Assembly: GCA_021151665.1 (NCBI GenBank)
Contig: JAGKWW010000001.1
Coordinates: 62,001-126,000, forward strand
Origin: Flavobacteriaceae bacterium
GTDB lineage: Bacteria; Bacteroidota; Bacteroidia; Flavobacteriales; Flavobacteriaceae
Length of the DNA: 64,000 nt
Direction: 5' to 3'
In this document: positions 25,792-34,078 of the stretch, one piece after another
Layout: every line of letters starts with the position of its first letter
Position numbering within the stretch: position 1 is the stretch's first letter
The notes under the pieces: generated by a model
Told to the model about the DNA's origin: nothing
The model's input: only the letters and a program-made list of their open reading frames with translations
The model's database searches: none
Position numbers and translations under genes: made by a program

Positions 25792-25800
25792 CTTTGTAAA

Positions 25801-27042
25801 ATGGATCTACTACTTTTGGCGGAGCGCATATTTAGCGGCAAAAGCATCACAATAACGGGCTCTAAAAGTGAGACCAACAGGTTGCTGCTTTTACAGGCAA
25901 TTAATCCGGGCATTGTTATCTATAACGCCTCAGAGTCTGACGATAGCATGATGATGCGTAACGCTCTGGGTAGTGAAAGGGATGTAGTCGATATTCACCA
26001 TGCCGGAACGGCCATGCGTTTCCTCACGGCTTATTTTGCACAGCTGCCGGGGCGCGAAGTGTTGCTTACCGGTTCGCCGCGAATGAAAGAGCGGCCCATT
26101 GCCGTACTGGCAGAAGCGCTTCGTGAGCTCGGTGCAGATATCTCGTTCCCTGAAAGAGAAGGATTTCCACCACTGTTTATAAAAGGGGTAAAGCTTGATG
26201 GCGGTATTGTGAAATTGCGTGCCGATGTAAGCAGCCAGTATATTACGGCGCTGTTGCTGATTGCGCCCCTAATGAAAAACGGGCTTACTGTGCAGTTTGA
26301 TGGACGGCCCACATCGCTGCCTTATATTAAGATGACGGTTGCATTGTTGAAGGATGCCGGGGTAGCGGTGGAAATGTATGATGAGCGAATTGAAGTTTTA
26401 CATTCCGCCATTGCACCATGTCAGTTTACTGTAGAAAGCGACTGGAGTTCAGTCTCCTACTTTTATTCCCTAATTGCCCTGAGCCCTTCCAATACATCGG
26501 TAACCCTTTCCTTTTATAAAAAGGACAGCCTGCAGGGCGATTCTGCTTTGGCACAATTCTACGAGGGCTTAGGGGTTCGTTCTGTTTTCAGAGATAATAG
26601 CATTACACTTATTAAGGTTGCCCAGCCAGGCGATGAAATAGCTCTCAACCTTGCGAACACTCCCGACATTGCCCAAACAATAGCCGTCACCTGTTTTGGC
26701 TTGGGAATAGGTTGTACGTTGACCGGACTTCATACATTACGTATCAAAGAAACCGATCGTCTGGCTGCTCTTAAAAATGAACTAGGTAAATTCGGAGCAA
26801 AGGTTACCGTTATCAACGATTCGCTTACTTTGGCGCCAGGCAATATTTTTTGGGGCGAAACCGATCGCAAACCTGTACGCATAGCAACCTATAATGATCA
26901 TCGCATGGCAATGGCATTTGCGCCGCTGGCCTTAAAAACACCGCTGATAATTGAAGATGCGGGAGTAGTATCCAAGTCGTTCCCGTCTTTCTGGGACGAA
27001 CTGAAAACCCTTGGTTTTAGCGTGATGCCCGAATCTGAGTAA
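25801..27042 (+). CDS. aroA: 3-phosphoshikimate 1-carboxyvinyltransferase (EPSP synthase)
   Basis: A 413-residue cytosolic enzyme that condenses shikimate 3-phosphate with phosphoenolpyruvate. Recognisable motifs are GSKSETNRLLLLQAI (substrate Lys/Ser), IHHAGTAMRFLTAYFA (GTAxR), RMKERPIAVLAEALRELGA, SSQYITALLLIAPLM and NDHRMAMAFAPLAL. The sequence is of the divergent short Bacteroidota type. It has no separate promoter in the 9-base gap and is probably read through from the DUF3857 genes. With the DAHP synthase/chorismate mutase at 17242 it forms part of the shikimate route. Confidence 0.95.
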   Translation: MDLLLLAERIFSGKSITITGSKSETNRLLLLQAINPGIVIYNASESDDSMMMRNALGSERDVVDIHHAGTAMRFLTAYFAQLPGREVLLTGSPRMKERPIAVLAEALRELGADISFPEREGFPPLFIKGVKLDGGIVKLRADVSSQYITALLLIAPLMKNGLTVQFDGRPTSLPYIKMTVALLKDAGVAVEMYDERIEVLHSAIAPCQFTVESDWSSVSYFYSLIALSPSNTSVTLSFYKKDSLQGDSALAQFYEGLGVRSVFRDNSITLIKVAQPGDEIALNLANTPDIAQTIAVTCFGLGIGCTLTGLHTLRIKETDRLAALKNELGKFGAKVTVINDSLTLAPGNIFWGETDRKPVRIATYNDHRMAMAFAPLALKTPLIIEDAGVVSKSFPSFWDELKTLGFSVMPESE

Positions 27043-27071
27043 GACTTTACCGTAAATATATTGCAAAACAC

Positions 27072-27103
27072 TTGACAACGCCTCTCTGGCGATAGTATAT
27101 TTG
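27072..27103 (+). promoter_or_regulatory. queA promoter
   Basis: TTG at 27072-27074, then 21 bases, then TATATTTG at 27096-27103. This is one of the best -33/-7 matches in the window. The queA ATG at 27152 is about 43 bases from the expected transcript start. Confidence 0.65.
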
Positions 27104-27151
27104 CACGCGCTTACTATAAGCATAACGTTTTTAGAAAAAGAAAGACATCAA

Positions 27152-28201
27152 ATGAAATTATCCAACTTCAATTTCAACCTGCCAAAAGAACTTCTTGCAG
27201 AGTTTCCGGTGGAAAACCGCGATGAGTCGCGCCTTATGGTAGTGAACAGGAAAACCAAAACAATAGAGCATAAGCTTTTTAAAGATATCATCGAGTATTT
27301 TGACGAAGGCGATGTGATGGTGCTTAACAATACCAAAGTTTTTCCTGCGCGCCTTTATGGCAACAAAGAGAAAACAGGTGCGCGTATTGAAGTGTTCCTT
27401 TTGCGCGAGCTCAACAGCGAACAGCGCCTTTGGGATGTACTTGTAGACCCTGCGCGTAAGATACGTATCGGGAACAAGCTGTATTTTGGCGACGACGATT
27501 CGCTTGTGGCAGAGGTTATTGATAATACAACATCACGAGGACGTACGCTGCGTTTCCTTTATGACGGTTCGTATGAAGAATTCCGCGCCAAGCTAAAAGA
27601 GCTGGGCGAAACCCCGATACCAAAATATATCAACCGTGAAGTGGTGCCCGAAGATGCAGAGCGCTACCAGACTATTTACGCGAAAGAAGAAGGTGCTGTT
27701 GCGGCACCTACTGCAGGGCTGCACTTTTCTAAGCACCTGCTGAAGAGGCTTGAGATAAAGGGCATCGACTTTGCCGAGATAACGCTGCACGTAGGCCTTG
27801 GCACTTTCAACCCGGTTGAGGTAGAAGACCTTTCGAAGCACAAGATGGATTCTGAAGAGCTTATCATTACCCAACAGGCTTGCGATGTGGTGAACAAAGC
27901 GAAGATGGGCAGGAACAAAGTGTGCGCAGTAGGTACCACTACGATGCGTGCTATGGAGAGTTCGGTTTCGTCTCAAAAAACACTAAACCCATATGTGGGC
28001 TGGACCAATAAATTCATCTTTCCGCCGTATGACTTTAGCGTGGCTGACTGTATGATCACTAACTTCCATACACCAAAAAGTACGCTGCTTATGATGATAT
28101 CGGCATTCATGGGGCACGACCTGATGAAGAAAGCCTATGAGGAGGCCGTGAAGGAAGAGTACCGTTTCTACACCTATGGCGATGCGATGCTGATTTTGTA
28201 A
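27152..28201 (+). CDS. queA: S-adenosylmethionine:tRNA ribosyltransferase-isomerase
   Basis: A 349-residue enzyme of queuosine biosynthesis, which transfers the ribosyl part of S-adenosylmethionine to 7-aminomethyl-7-deazaguanine in tRNA. I set the start at ATG 27152 (MKLSNFNFNLPKELLAEFPVENRDESRLMVV), the family N-terminus. Typical motifs follow: VMVLNNTKVFPARLYG, GAVAAPTAGLHFSKHLLKRL, ITLHVGLGTFNPVEVEDLSKHKMDSE and MITNFHTPKSTLLMMISAF. A terminator follows. It is the third gene in the window that uses or makes S-adenosylmethionine, besides metK and the metH operon. Confidence 0.97.
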   Translation: MKLSNFNFNLPKELLAEFPVENRDESRLMVVNRKTKTIEHKLFKDIIEYFDEGDVMVLNNTKVFPARLYGNKEKTGARIEVFLLRELNSEQRLWDVLVDPARKIRIGNKLYFGDDDSLVAEVIDNTTSRGRTLRFLYDGSYEEFRAKLKELGETPIPKYINREVVPEDAERYQTIYAKEEGAVAAPTAGLHFSKHLLKRLEIKGIDFAEITLHVGLGTFNPVEVEDLSKHKMDSEELIITQQACDVVNKAKMGRNKVCAVGTTTMRAMESSVSSQKTLNPYVGWTNKFIFPPYDFSVADCMITNFHTPKSTLLMMISAFMGHDLMKKAYEEAVKEEYRFYTYGDAMLIL

Positions 28202-28217
28202 TCTGTAAAGAATATTC

Positions 28218-28248
28218 AAAAAATCCTGCCTTAGCGCAGGATTTTTTT
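28218..28248 (+). terminator. queA intrinsic terminator
   Basis: AAATCCTGC (28221-28229) pairs with GCAGGATTT (28236-28244), followed by T-rich sequence. Confidence 0.85.
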
Positions 28249-28270
28249 ATGGGGCGTTTTTATATTTCGC

Positions 28271-28278
28271 TATTTTTG
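28271..28278 (+). promoter_or_regulatory. kynU -7 element
   Basis: TATTTTTG matches TAnnTTTG, 18 bases before the ATG at 28297. Confidence 0.5.
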
Positions 28279-28296
28279 GCAGATAAACAAACAACA

Positions 28297-29580
28297 ATGG
28301 AATTTCAGAATACAAGGGAGTTTGCACAGCAGCTCGATGCTAAAGACAAACTGGCCAAATACAGGGACGAGTTTCTTTTTCCGCATGTAAACGGGAAACA
28401 GGTAATATATTTTACGGGCAACTCGCTTGGCCTGCAGCCTAAGCGCACGAAAGCTTATGTAGATGAGGTGATGGATGATTGGGCAAAGCTTGCGGTAGAG
28501 GGCCACTTCTACGCCGATAAGCCATGGTGGGATTACCACGAACGATTTGCAGCTCCGCTGGCTAAGATCGTGGGCGCATTGCCAACCGAGGTAACGGTGA
28601 TGAACACGCTATCGGTAAACCTGCACCTCCTGATGGTAACATTCTACAGGCCGACTCCAAAAAAATATAAGATCATTTGCGAAGAAAAGGCTTTCCCGAG
28701 CGACCAGTACATGCTGCGTAGCCAGGTACGTTTTCACGGCTACGAGCCATCTGAGGCTATTGTGGAAATAAAGCGCCGTGAGGGTGAGCATAACATACGC
28801 ACTCAGGATGTGTTGGATAAGATAAACGAGGTAGGCGATGAGCTTGCGCTCGTGCTTATCGGAGGTGTGAACTACTATACGGGGCAGGTGTTCGATATGA
28901 AAACCATTACCAAAGCGGGCCAGGATGTGGGCGCTTATGTTGGTTGGGACCTTGCCCATGCTGCGGGTAACATCCATCTGGAGCTGCACAACTGGAATGT
29001 AGATTTCGCCGCATGGTGCAGCTATAAATATATGAACTCCGGTCCGGGCAATGCATCGGGTGCCTTTGTGCACGAGATGCACCACAATGATATGGACCTT
29101 CCCCGTTTTGCCGGATGGTGGGGCCATAACAAAGAGCGCCGTTTTCTTATGGAACCGGAATTCGATCCGGTACGCGGAGCGAATGGCTGGCAGGTGAGTA
29201 ACCTTCCGGTGCTATCGTTGGCGCCTTACCTTGCGTCAGTAGAAATGTTTGACGAAGTGGGTATGCCGGCACTGATACAGAAACGTGACTGTATTACATC
29301 ATATCTTGAGTTCATCCTTCATGAAATAGACAAAGAGGTAGACAGCACTTTTGAGGTTATTACGCCATCGGAGCCTGCAGAGCGGGCTTGCCAGCTTTCT
29401 GTATATCTGCACGGCGAAGGGCGTTCGCTATTCGAATACCTGATGAAGAACGGTGTAATCACCGACTGGCGCGAACCAAATGTTATCCGCCTCGCCCCGG
29501 TACCCTTCTACTGCTCGTATGAAGATATGTACGAGTTTGGGCAGATACTTAAGCAAGGGATATTATCACATAAAAAATAA
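28297..29580 (+). CDS. kynU: Kynureninase
   Basis: A 427-residue PLP enzyme that cleaves kynurenine or 3-hydroxykynurenine to anthranilate or 3-hydroxyanthranilate plus alanine. The start is at ATG 28297, after a -7 box. Motifs include IYFTGNSLGLQPKRTKAYVDEVMDDWAKL, GLxVxxHF region, VGWDLAHAAGNIHLELHNWNVDFAAWCSYKYMNSGPG (PLP Lys in SYKY) and the C-terminal LAPVPFYCSYEDMYEF. Other genes of tryptophan catabolism or de novo NAD synthesis are not adjacent. It is followed by a terminator-like hairpin and is probably monocistronic. Confidence 0.96.
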   Translation: MEFQNTREFAQQLDAKDKLAKYRDEFLFPHVNGKQVIYFTGNSLGLQPKRTKAYVDEVMDDWAKLAVEGHFYADKPWWDYHERFAAPLAKIVGALPTEVTVMNTLSVNLHLLMVTFYRPTPKKYKIICEEKAFPSDQYMLRSQVRFHGYEPSEAIVEIKRREGEHNIRTQDVLDKINEVGDELALVLIGGVNYYTGQVFDMKTITKAGQDVGAYVGWDLAHAAGNIHLELHNWNVDFAAWCSYKYMNSGPGNASGAFVHEMHHNDMDLPRFAGWWGHNKERRFLMEPEFDPVRGANGWQVSNLPVLSLAPYLASVEMFDEVGMPALIQKRDCITSYLEFILHEIDKEVDSTFEVITPSEPAERACQLSVYLHGEGRSLFEYLMKNGVITDWREPNVIRLAPVPFYCSYEDMYEFGQILKQGILSHKK

Positions 29581-29581
29581 T

Positions 29582-29610
29582 AAAAGTGGGATTAATAGTC
29601 CCGCTTTTGC
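29582..29610 (+). terminator. kynU terminator
   Basis: AAAAGTGGGA (29582-29591) pairs over 10 bp with TCCCGCTTTT (29599-29608), directly after the kynU stop. Confidence 0.6.
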
Positions 29611-29623
29611 TATTTTGCATCCT

Positions 29624-30451
29624 ATGGATATTTTCGTCGCGCTGATAACAGTGCTGCTGCTACTTTTTACCTTGTTTTTACTGCTGTATTTTATCCTGCA
29701 TACAGTCGTAGAACCCATTTTTGTACTGGCATATAGCCGGCCGCTATATGTACATTTCTATCCGGTACAAAAAAAGCTCCATCCGCTGCAAATAGCTTTT
29801 CTGGAAAATAACAATTCTTTTTACAGGAGGCTGTCTCCAAAGTACAAAAGCTATTTCGGACACCGGGTAGCTACATTTCTCGAGTCCTTTGCCTTTGCCG
29901 GCAGGGAAGGCCTGGTGGTGAACGATGCCATGAAGCTGCAGATTGCAGCTACCTCTGTAATGCTTACATTTGGAATGCGGAATTACCTGCACCGTTCTAT
30001 TTCGGTGATTATTCTATACCCGAATATTTATCTCTCGGGCAGTGGCGAATACCATAAAGGAGAATTTAATCCTGCCGCCCGCGCGGTGGTTTTTTCCTGG
30101 AAACATTTTATGGAAGGCCTGGAGTATACGTCGGATAACCTGAATCTTGGGCTGCATGAATTTACGCATGTAATGCACTTTGATGCGCGCCGGTATAAGG
30201 GCAACGGGGGGTCGCTGGCAATGTACAGTGATACCTTCCGGGAAATTACCGGTTACCTTGCCGATTCGCAAAAACGGGAAAATCTTATTACTACGGGTTA
30301 CTTCAGGGAATATGCGTACACCAGCGAATTTGAGTTTGTTGCCGTGTTGCTCGAACATTTTTTCGAAACGCCGGCTGAGTTCATGCAAAAATTCCCGGAG
30401 CTGTACCATCTTGTAAGAAAGATGATCAACTACCGGGAAAGCTGGCGGTAA
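29624..30451 (+). CDS. M90-family zinc metallopeptidase (MtfA-like), membrane anchored
   Basis: A 275-residue protein. I take ATG 29624 as start because it begins a strongly hydrophobic membrane segment (residues about 5-30, VALITVLLLLFTLFLLLYFILHT is cut here to its core LLLLFTLFLLLYFI). The soluble domain has HEFTH at residues 178-182 with a following family-typical Glu region, and the upstream VMLTFGMRNYL segment of the MtfA/DgsA anti-repressor family. It should bind zinc and may be an aminopeptidase. In enterobacteria MtfA controls Mlc; there is no sign of such a partner here. Confidence 0.87.
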   Translation: MDIFVALITVLLLLFTLFLLLYFILHTVVEPIFVLAYSRPLYVHFYPVQKKLHPLQIAFLENNNSFYRRLSPKYKSYFGHRVATFLESFAFAGREGLVVNDAMKLQIAATSVMLTFGMRNYLHRSISVIILYPNIYLSGSGEYHKGEFNPAARAVVFSWKHFMEGLEYTSDNLNLGLHEFTHVMHFDARRYKGNGGSLAMYSDTFREITGYLADSQKRENLITTGYFREYAYTSEFEFVAVLLEHFFETPAEFMQKFPELYHLVRKMINYRESWR

Positions 30452-30455
30452 TCAG

Positions 30456-30950
30456 TTATACCTGTCCCTTTATTTTCTCAATCTGCCGGTTGTGCCTTAT
30501 CGTGTGGTAGGCGGCAAAGTGAACCAGTTCAAGTTTTGTAGATCCGTTTAGCGGATGCCCTTCACCCAGATCCGGAACCTGGTTCAGGTCATTATTACGA
30601 ACCGCTTCTAAAATCGGGTCAATGAGGTGCTCCAATAATTTTGTAAGTTCGGATTTATCATATTGTTTCTCCTCAGGGATAAGGAAAGGCGGGGCATCCA
30701 TCTTCCGGTCAAAATCCAGTAGGATACTTTCAAATTCAGCAGCGCGTTCCTCCGGGTTGCGATCTGTCGGGGGCGCCGGTGTGGTAAGCAGTTGTGCCAT
30801 ATCTTTTTCAGAAAGGTAAAGGTGCTGTACTGCCTCTGCGCCGCTCCAGCCACCTGTTGAAGGCTTTGTATTTAAGGTTTCCTCAGGGAAATCCTTTAGC
30901 AGCAAAATGGTTTGGCGTAGCGCCGACTCCAATTGTTCGGTAATGTCCAT
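30456..30950 (-). CDS. DinB family protein
   Basis: A 164-residue four-helix-bundle protein of the DinB/YfiT-type superfamily. Conserved features are WSGAEAVQHLYLSEKDMAQLL near residue 35-55 and the C-terminal HFAAYHTIRHNRQIEKIK, which provide the metal-binding histidines (one in the first block, two in the last). Members include thiol-dependent transferases and proteins of unknown activity, so no substrate is proposed. It is the last gene of a leftward run of five small soluble proteins. Confidence 0.88.
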   Translation of the reverse strand: MDITEQLESALRQTILLLKDFPEETLNTKPSTGGWSGAEAVQHLYLSEKDMAQLLTTPAPPTDRNPEERAAEFESILLDFDRKMDAPPFLIPEEKQYDKSELTKLLEHLIDPILEAVRNNDLNQVPDLGEGHPLNGSTKLELVHFAAYHTIRHNRQIEKIKGQV

Positions 30951-30975
30951 AATGATTTGATTGATGATTGAACTT

Positions 30976-31401
30976 TTATGCGGGTTGGTTCGGGTTGTAG
31001 GAAATCATCCACTGGATGCCGAACTTATCGGTAAACATTCCGTAGTAGTCGCCCCAGAACATATCGTCCATCGGCATCTGTACCTGGCCGCCCTCAGATA
31101 ATCCGCCGAAAACGCGGTCGGCTTCTTCACGGCTTTTTACGCTGAGGCAAAGCGATACTGCGGAGCCGAACTGAACCTGTGGCATAGAGGAAGGCACATC
31201 GGTACCCATTATCACGTTATTACCAACTTGCAGGGCGATGTGCATAATGCCGTTTTGTTCAGTCTCAGGCATATTCTCGCAGCCCGGAGCATCTTTAAAA
31301 CGCATCACCATGGCGAATTCGCCACCAAAAACCGAGCGGTAAAAATTGAACGCTTCTTCGGTATTACCGTTAAAGTTGAGATAGGGATTTAGTAAATTCA
31401 T
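30976..31401 (-). CDS. VOC family protein (PhnB-like)
   Basis: A 141-residue protein with the vicinal oxygen chelate / glyoxalase fold. It begins MNLLNPYLNFNGNTEEAFNFYRSVFGGEFAMVMRFKD and has the PhnB-type MFWGDYYGMFTDKFGIQWMISYN ending. These are usually annotated as 3-demethylubiquinone-methyltransferase-like, though that activity is not supported. It lies 2 bases from the SRPBCC gene upstream, so they are cotranscribed. Confidence 0.9.
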   Translation of the reverse strand: MNLLNPYLNFNGNTEEAFNFYRSVFGGEFAMVMRFKDAPGCENMPETEQNGIMHIALQVGNNVIMGTDVPSSMPQVQFGSAVSLCLSVKSREEADRVFGGLSEGGQVQMPMDDMFWGDYYGMFTDKFGIQWMISYNPNQPA

Positions 31402-31403
31402 AA

Positions 31404-31877
31404 TTATAAAGTGTTTGGTTTGTTCAGTTTTAAAAGCCCGGCCTCAAGTCTGTCAAAGTTTTCTTCGTTCTTTTCCGGTACAAAGCCGATAAGCTTGTTA
31501 CAGGCTTCGGGCGTTTCGAAAACCATTTTAAAAAATACCGTGGCACGCCCATCGCTTTCTTCGGCAAAAGTCGCTTCAATCTGGAACTCAGGAGGCGAAA
31601 TATGATTCCAGAGCAACCTGTAAGGAGCGTCGATTTCCAGGAACACACATTCGTTATTATAATTTCCCTTATCCGGCCCATGCATGATGAACTTCCAGTG
31701 GCCTCCGGGGCGTAGGTCATATTCATGAAAGGTGTTGGTAAAGCCCTTTGGCCCCCACCATTGTGCAAGTATTTCGGGGTTTGTCCAGGCGTAGTACAAT
31801 GTTTGGATATTGGTATTAAATGTCCGGCTGCTTATAATGGTGCGGTCCGGCAGCTGGGGTAGTTTTGTGTTTTTCAT
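31404..31877 (-). CDS. SRPBCC (AHSA1-type) domain protein
   Basis: A 157-residue START-like small-molecule-binding protein. It shows the AHSA1 pattern: TLYYAWTNPEILAQWWGPKGFTNTFHEYDLRPGGHWKFIMHGPDKG, then FLEIDAPYRLLWNHI and a C-terminal amphipathic helix (NFDRLEAGLLKL). Ligand and role are unknown. It is separated by one base from the preceding SRPBCC gene. Confidence 0.9.
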   Translation of the reverse strand: MKNTKLPQLPDRTIISSRTFNTNIQTLYYAWTNPEILAQWWGPKGFTNTFHEYDLRPGGHWKFIMHGPDKGNYNNECVFLEIDAPYRLLWNHISPPEFQIEATFAEESDGRATVFFKMVFETPEACNKLIGFVPEKNEENFDRLEAGLLKLNKPNTL

Positions 31878-31878
31878 A

Positions 31879-32409
31879 TTACTTTTTCTCCATTACATCT
31901 TTCAGGTTGTGCAGCCCTTTGTCGAGGTCCTTGCCAATAATGCTTCCGCAGAACAGGTTCATAAAGTTCATAGGATAGCTGCTGGTACCATACATGCCCC
32001 ATGTTACTTTGGTGGTGTTGGCATCAGCAGGCGTTGTGGCCATAAACGCATAGGCTGTACTTTCCATAGGGCGCTTAAACCGAAGCTCGCAATCTATCCT
32101 GCCATTTTCGATTTTCTTGATTTCCTGCTCACCTTCGCCCACATCATCATTGCCGTTCCAGTACAACACAAACCCGACGGTTCCGTCGGTGCCACGATGC
32201 TCCTGCTTCATATTTGGGTCGGCCATATTCCAGACGCTGAAGCGGTTTTGGTTCGAAATGTTCTTCACGTAGGCAAAAACTTCTTGCTGTGGCCGGTTGA
32301 TAACAATATCTTTTTCTACCGAAAAATCCCTTGGTACAAAAAGAGCAACGATAAGCAAGAGCAGGATCAAGGCAACGATAGCTAAGCCGATTCTTTTAAG
32401 TATTTTCAT
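31879..32409 (-). CDS. SRPBCC family protein with membrane anchor
   Basis: A 176-residue protein. I set the start at ATG 32409, giving MKILKRIGLAIVALILLLLIVALF, a single N-terminal membrane segment; an upstream extension is not needed. The remainder is a polyketide-cyclase/START-like domain (EKDIVINRPQQEVFAYVKNISNQNRFSVWNMADPNM; TKVTWGMYGTS). It probably binds a hydrophobic ligand at the membrane. It is the third gene of the leftward cluster, close behind the DHFR-like gene. Confidence 0.88.
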   Translation of the reverse strand: MKILKRIGLAIVALILLLLIVALFVPRDFSVEKDIVINRPQQEVFAYVKNISNQNRFSVWNMADPNMKQEHRGTDGTVGFVLYWNGNDDVGEGEQEIKKIENGRIDCELRFKRPMESTAYAFMATTPADANTTKVTWGMYGTSSYPMNFMNLFCGSIIGKDLDKGLHNLKDVMEKK

Positions 32410-32419
32410 GACAGTTGAT

Positions 32420-32980
32420 TTAGTTTTTAGTGTAAAACAGTGCAACGATGCCGCAGTCAAAAGGTGTAGCCGATTGTAGCTTCAGCTTTTGCGTTGATTC
32501 CAACCCGCCAAATATAGATAGCCCTTTTCCAATTGCAGCCGGGTTCACAAGCAGATGGAACTCATCAATCAACCCTTCTTTTATAAGACAAGAAACGAAT
32601 CCCGCACCGCCATAGGCAATAATGTCGCCGCCCGGTTCTTTCTTAAGTGCATTAAGTGTCGCCGAAAGGTCGTCATTACTTACGGTTACATTCTGGCCAT
32701 CAAGCTGCGAAATGGTTCTGCTGAATACGATCTTCGGCGTGTTTACCATCCATTTTGCGCTCTCGTCCGATTCGTTTGCTGCAAGCTGCGACTCCCAGTG
32801 GCCAATGAAGCCGGGTGCCATTTTTCGCCCCATTACAATAGTGTCTACATCCTGCATAATCCGGGTAATATAGTTGCCCACATCTTCGCCCCAGTTCCAT
32901 TCCATCCATTCCATTTCGCCACCCGGTCCGGCAACAAATCCGTCGGCCGAGATTTGCACCTGTAATTTTAATTTTCTCAT
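32420..32980 (-). CDS. Dihydrofolate reductase-like (RibD C-terminal) protein
   Basis: A 186-residue protein of the RibD_C / DHFR superfamily. It starts MRKLKLQVQISADGFVAGPGGEMEWMEWNWGED, then VDTIVMGRKMAPGF, KIVFSRTISQLDGQNVTVSND and GGDIIAYGGAGFVSCLIKEGLIDEFHLLVNPAAIGKGLSIF, the standard order of this family. It probably reduces a small heterocycle with NADPH; it is unlikely to be the housekeeping DHFR. It is first in the five-gene leftward run and is divergent from a GlxA-type regulator, which may control the run. Confidence 0.9.
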   Translation of the reverse strand: MRKLKLQVQISADGFVAGPGGEMEWMEWNWGEDVGNYITRIMQDVDTIVMGRKMAPGFIGHWESQLAANESDESAKWMVNTPKIVFSRTISQLDGQNVTVSNDDLSATLNALKKEPGGDIIAYGGAGFVSCLIKEGLIDEFHLLVNPAAIGKGLSIFGGLESTQKLKLQSATPFDCGIVALFYTKN

Positions 32981-33007
32981 TATGTGTTGGTTCAGGTTTT
33001 GTTTTTA

Positions 33008-33015
33008 CAAATATA
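33008..33015 (-). promoter_or_regulatory. -7 element of the DHFR-like/SRPBCC/VOC/DinB run
   Basis: TATATTTG on the minus strand, a perfect TAnnTTTG match, 28 bases before the ATG at 32980. Confidence 0.5.
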
Positions 33016-33084
33016 TCGATGGCGACCTGGATTACTGCTGTTATAAAAAGTCAACCTAAGGGGGTATTCGGGACAAATAAATTT

Positions 33085-33092
33085 TATATTTG
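33085..33092 (+). promoter_or_regulatory. -7 element of the GlxA-type regulator gene
   Basis: TATATTTG, a perfect TAnnTTTG match, 23 bases before the ATG at 33116. It is divergent from the promoter at 33008-33015, so regulation from one shared site is possible. Confidence 0.5.
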
Positions 33093-33115
33093 TTACACCA
33101 CTAATCCTCTTCATT

Positions 33116-34078
33116 ATGAAACTGGCTATTGTTTTGACGAAAGGGCACCGACTACTTAGCGTTGCTGCCCTACTCGATGTTTTTGAAACGGTGAATACTT
33201 TTAGCGAAGAAGACGGCAAAGAAGCCCCGTTTACGATTTCGCTGGTTTCTCAGGAGAACGACGCCGGAAATTATCCCGGATACAAAACAATAGTGCCTAC
33301 TAAAGAGGATGTTTTTGACCTGATTCTGTTACCTGCATTTCGTAATGGGAGCACCGCACTGGCCATTGGAGACAACCTGAACTGCATTCCGTGGATAAAA
33401 GAGCAATATATCAATGGCGCGGCGATAGCCAGTTTTTGCACCGGCGCTTTTTTGTTGGCATCTACCGGGCTGCTGAATGGAAGGCCGGCGACCACACATA
33501 TAAATGCAGGAGGATTTTTCGCCAAGGCATTCCCGGAAGTGCTGCTGCAAGAAGAAGCGGTAATTACCGAAATGGACAGGCTATACACCAGCGGGGGCGC
33601 TACCAATAGTTTTCACCTGATGATGCGGCTTATCGAGATCTATTGCGGCCGGCCGATGGCAGTGCGTATTGCCAAGATATTTTCTATAGATATGGACCGC
33701 AGCCGGCAGGATTATTTCGGGAGCTTTATGCCCGTAGAAGACCATGGTGATGACCTGGTGAAGCAGGCGCAGGAGGAAATACGCCGCAATTTCAGCAAGG
33801 CCAACACCATAGAAGAGATCATTACTGCTGTACCTTCCAGCAGGCGCAACCTGGTACGAAGGTTCAAGCACGTTACAGGCATAACACCTATAGAATACCT
33901 CCAGAAAACCCGTATTGAAGCCGCAAAGCAACTGCTCGAAAATTCGCGCCAGAGCATTATGGAGGTGATGCTCGAATCGGGGTATAACGATCTGAAAACT
34001 TTCCGGATGCTGTTCAAGAAGAATGTGGGGATGACGCCCAAAATGTACCGCAGCAAATTCGCGGGGCAGCTGGTTTAG
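33116..34078 (+). CDS. GlxA family transcriptional regulator (DJ-1/PfpI + AraC)
   Basis: A 320-residue regulator. Residues 1 to about 200 are a DJ-1/PfpI-like domain (MKLAIVLTKGHRLLSVAALLDVFETVNTF; IASFCTGAFLLASTGLLNGRPATTH, with the elbow Cys). Residues about 215-320 are an AraC-type double HTH (SSRRNLVRRFKHVTGITPIEYLQKTRIEAAKQLL; IMEVMLESGYNDLKTFRMLFKKNVGMTPKMYR). It is divergent from the DHFR/SRPBCC/VOC/DinB run and probably controls it. Its last codons overlap the 3' end of the convergent TonB receptor by 4 bases. Confidence 0.93.
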   Translation: MKLAIVLTKGHRLLSVAALLDVFETVNTFSEEDGKEAPFTISLVSQENDAGNYPGYKTIVPTKEDVFDLILLPAFRNGSTALAIGDNLNCIPWIKEQYINGAAIASFCTGAFLLASTGLLNGRPATTHINAGGFFAKAFPEVLLQEEAVITEMDRLYTSGGATNSFHLMMRLIEIYCGRPMAVRIAKIFSIDMDRSRQDYFGSFMPVEDHGDDLVKQAQEEIRRNFSKANTIEEIITAVPSSRRNLVRRFKHVTGITPIEYLQKTRIEAAKQLLENSRQSIMEVMLESGYNDLKTFRMLFKKNVGMTPKMYRSKFAGQLV

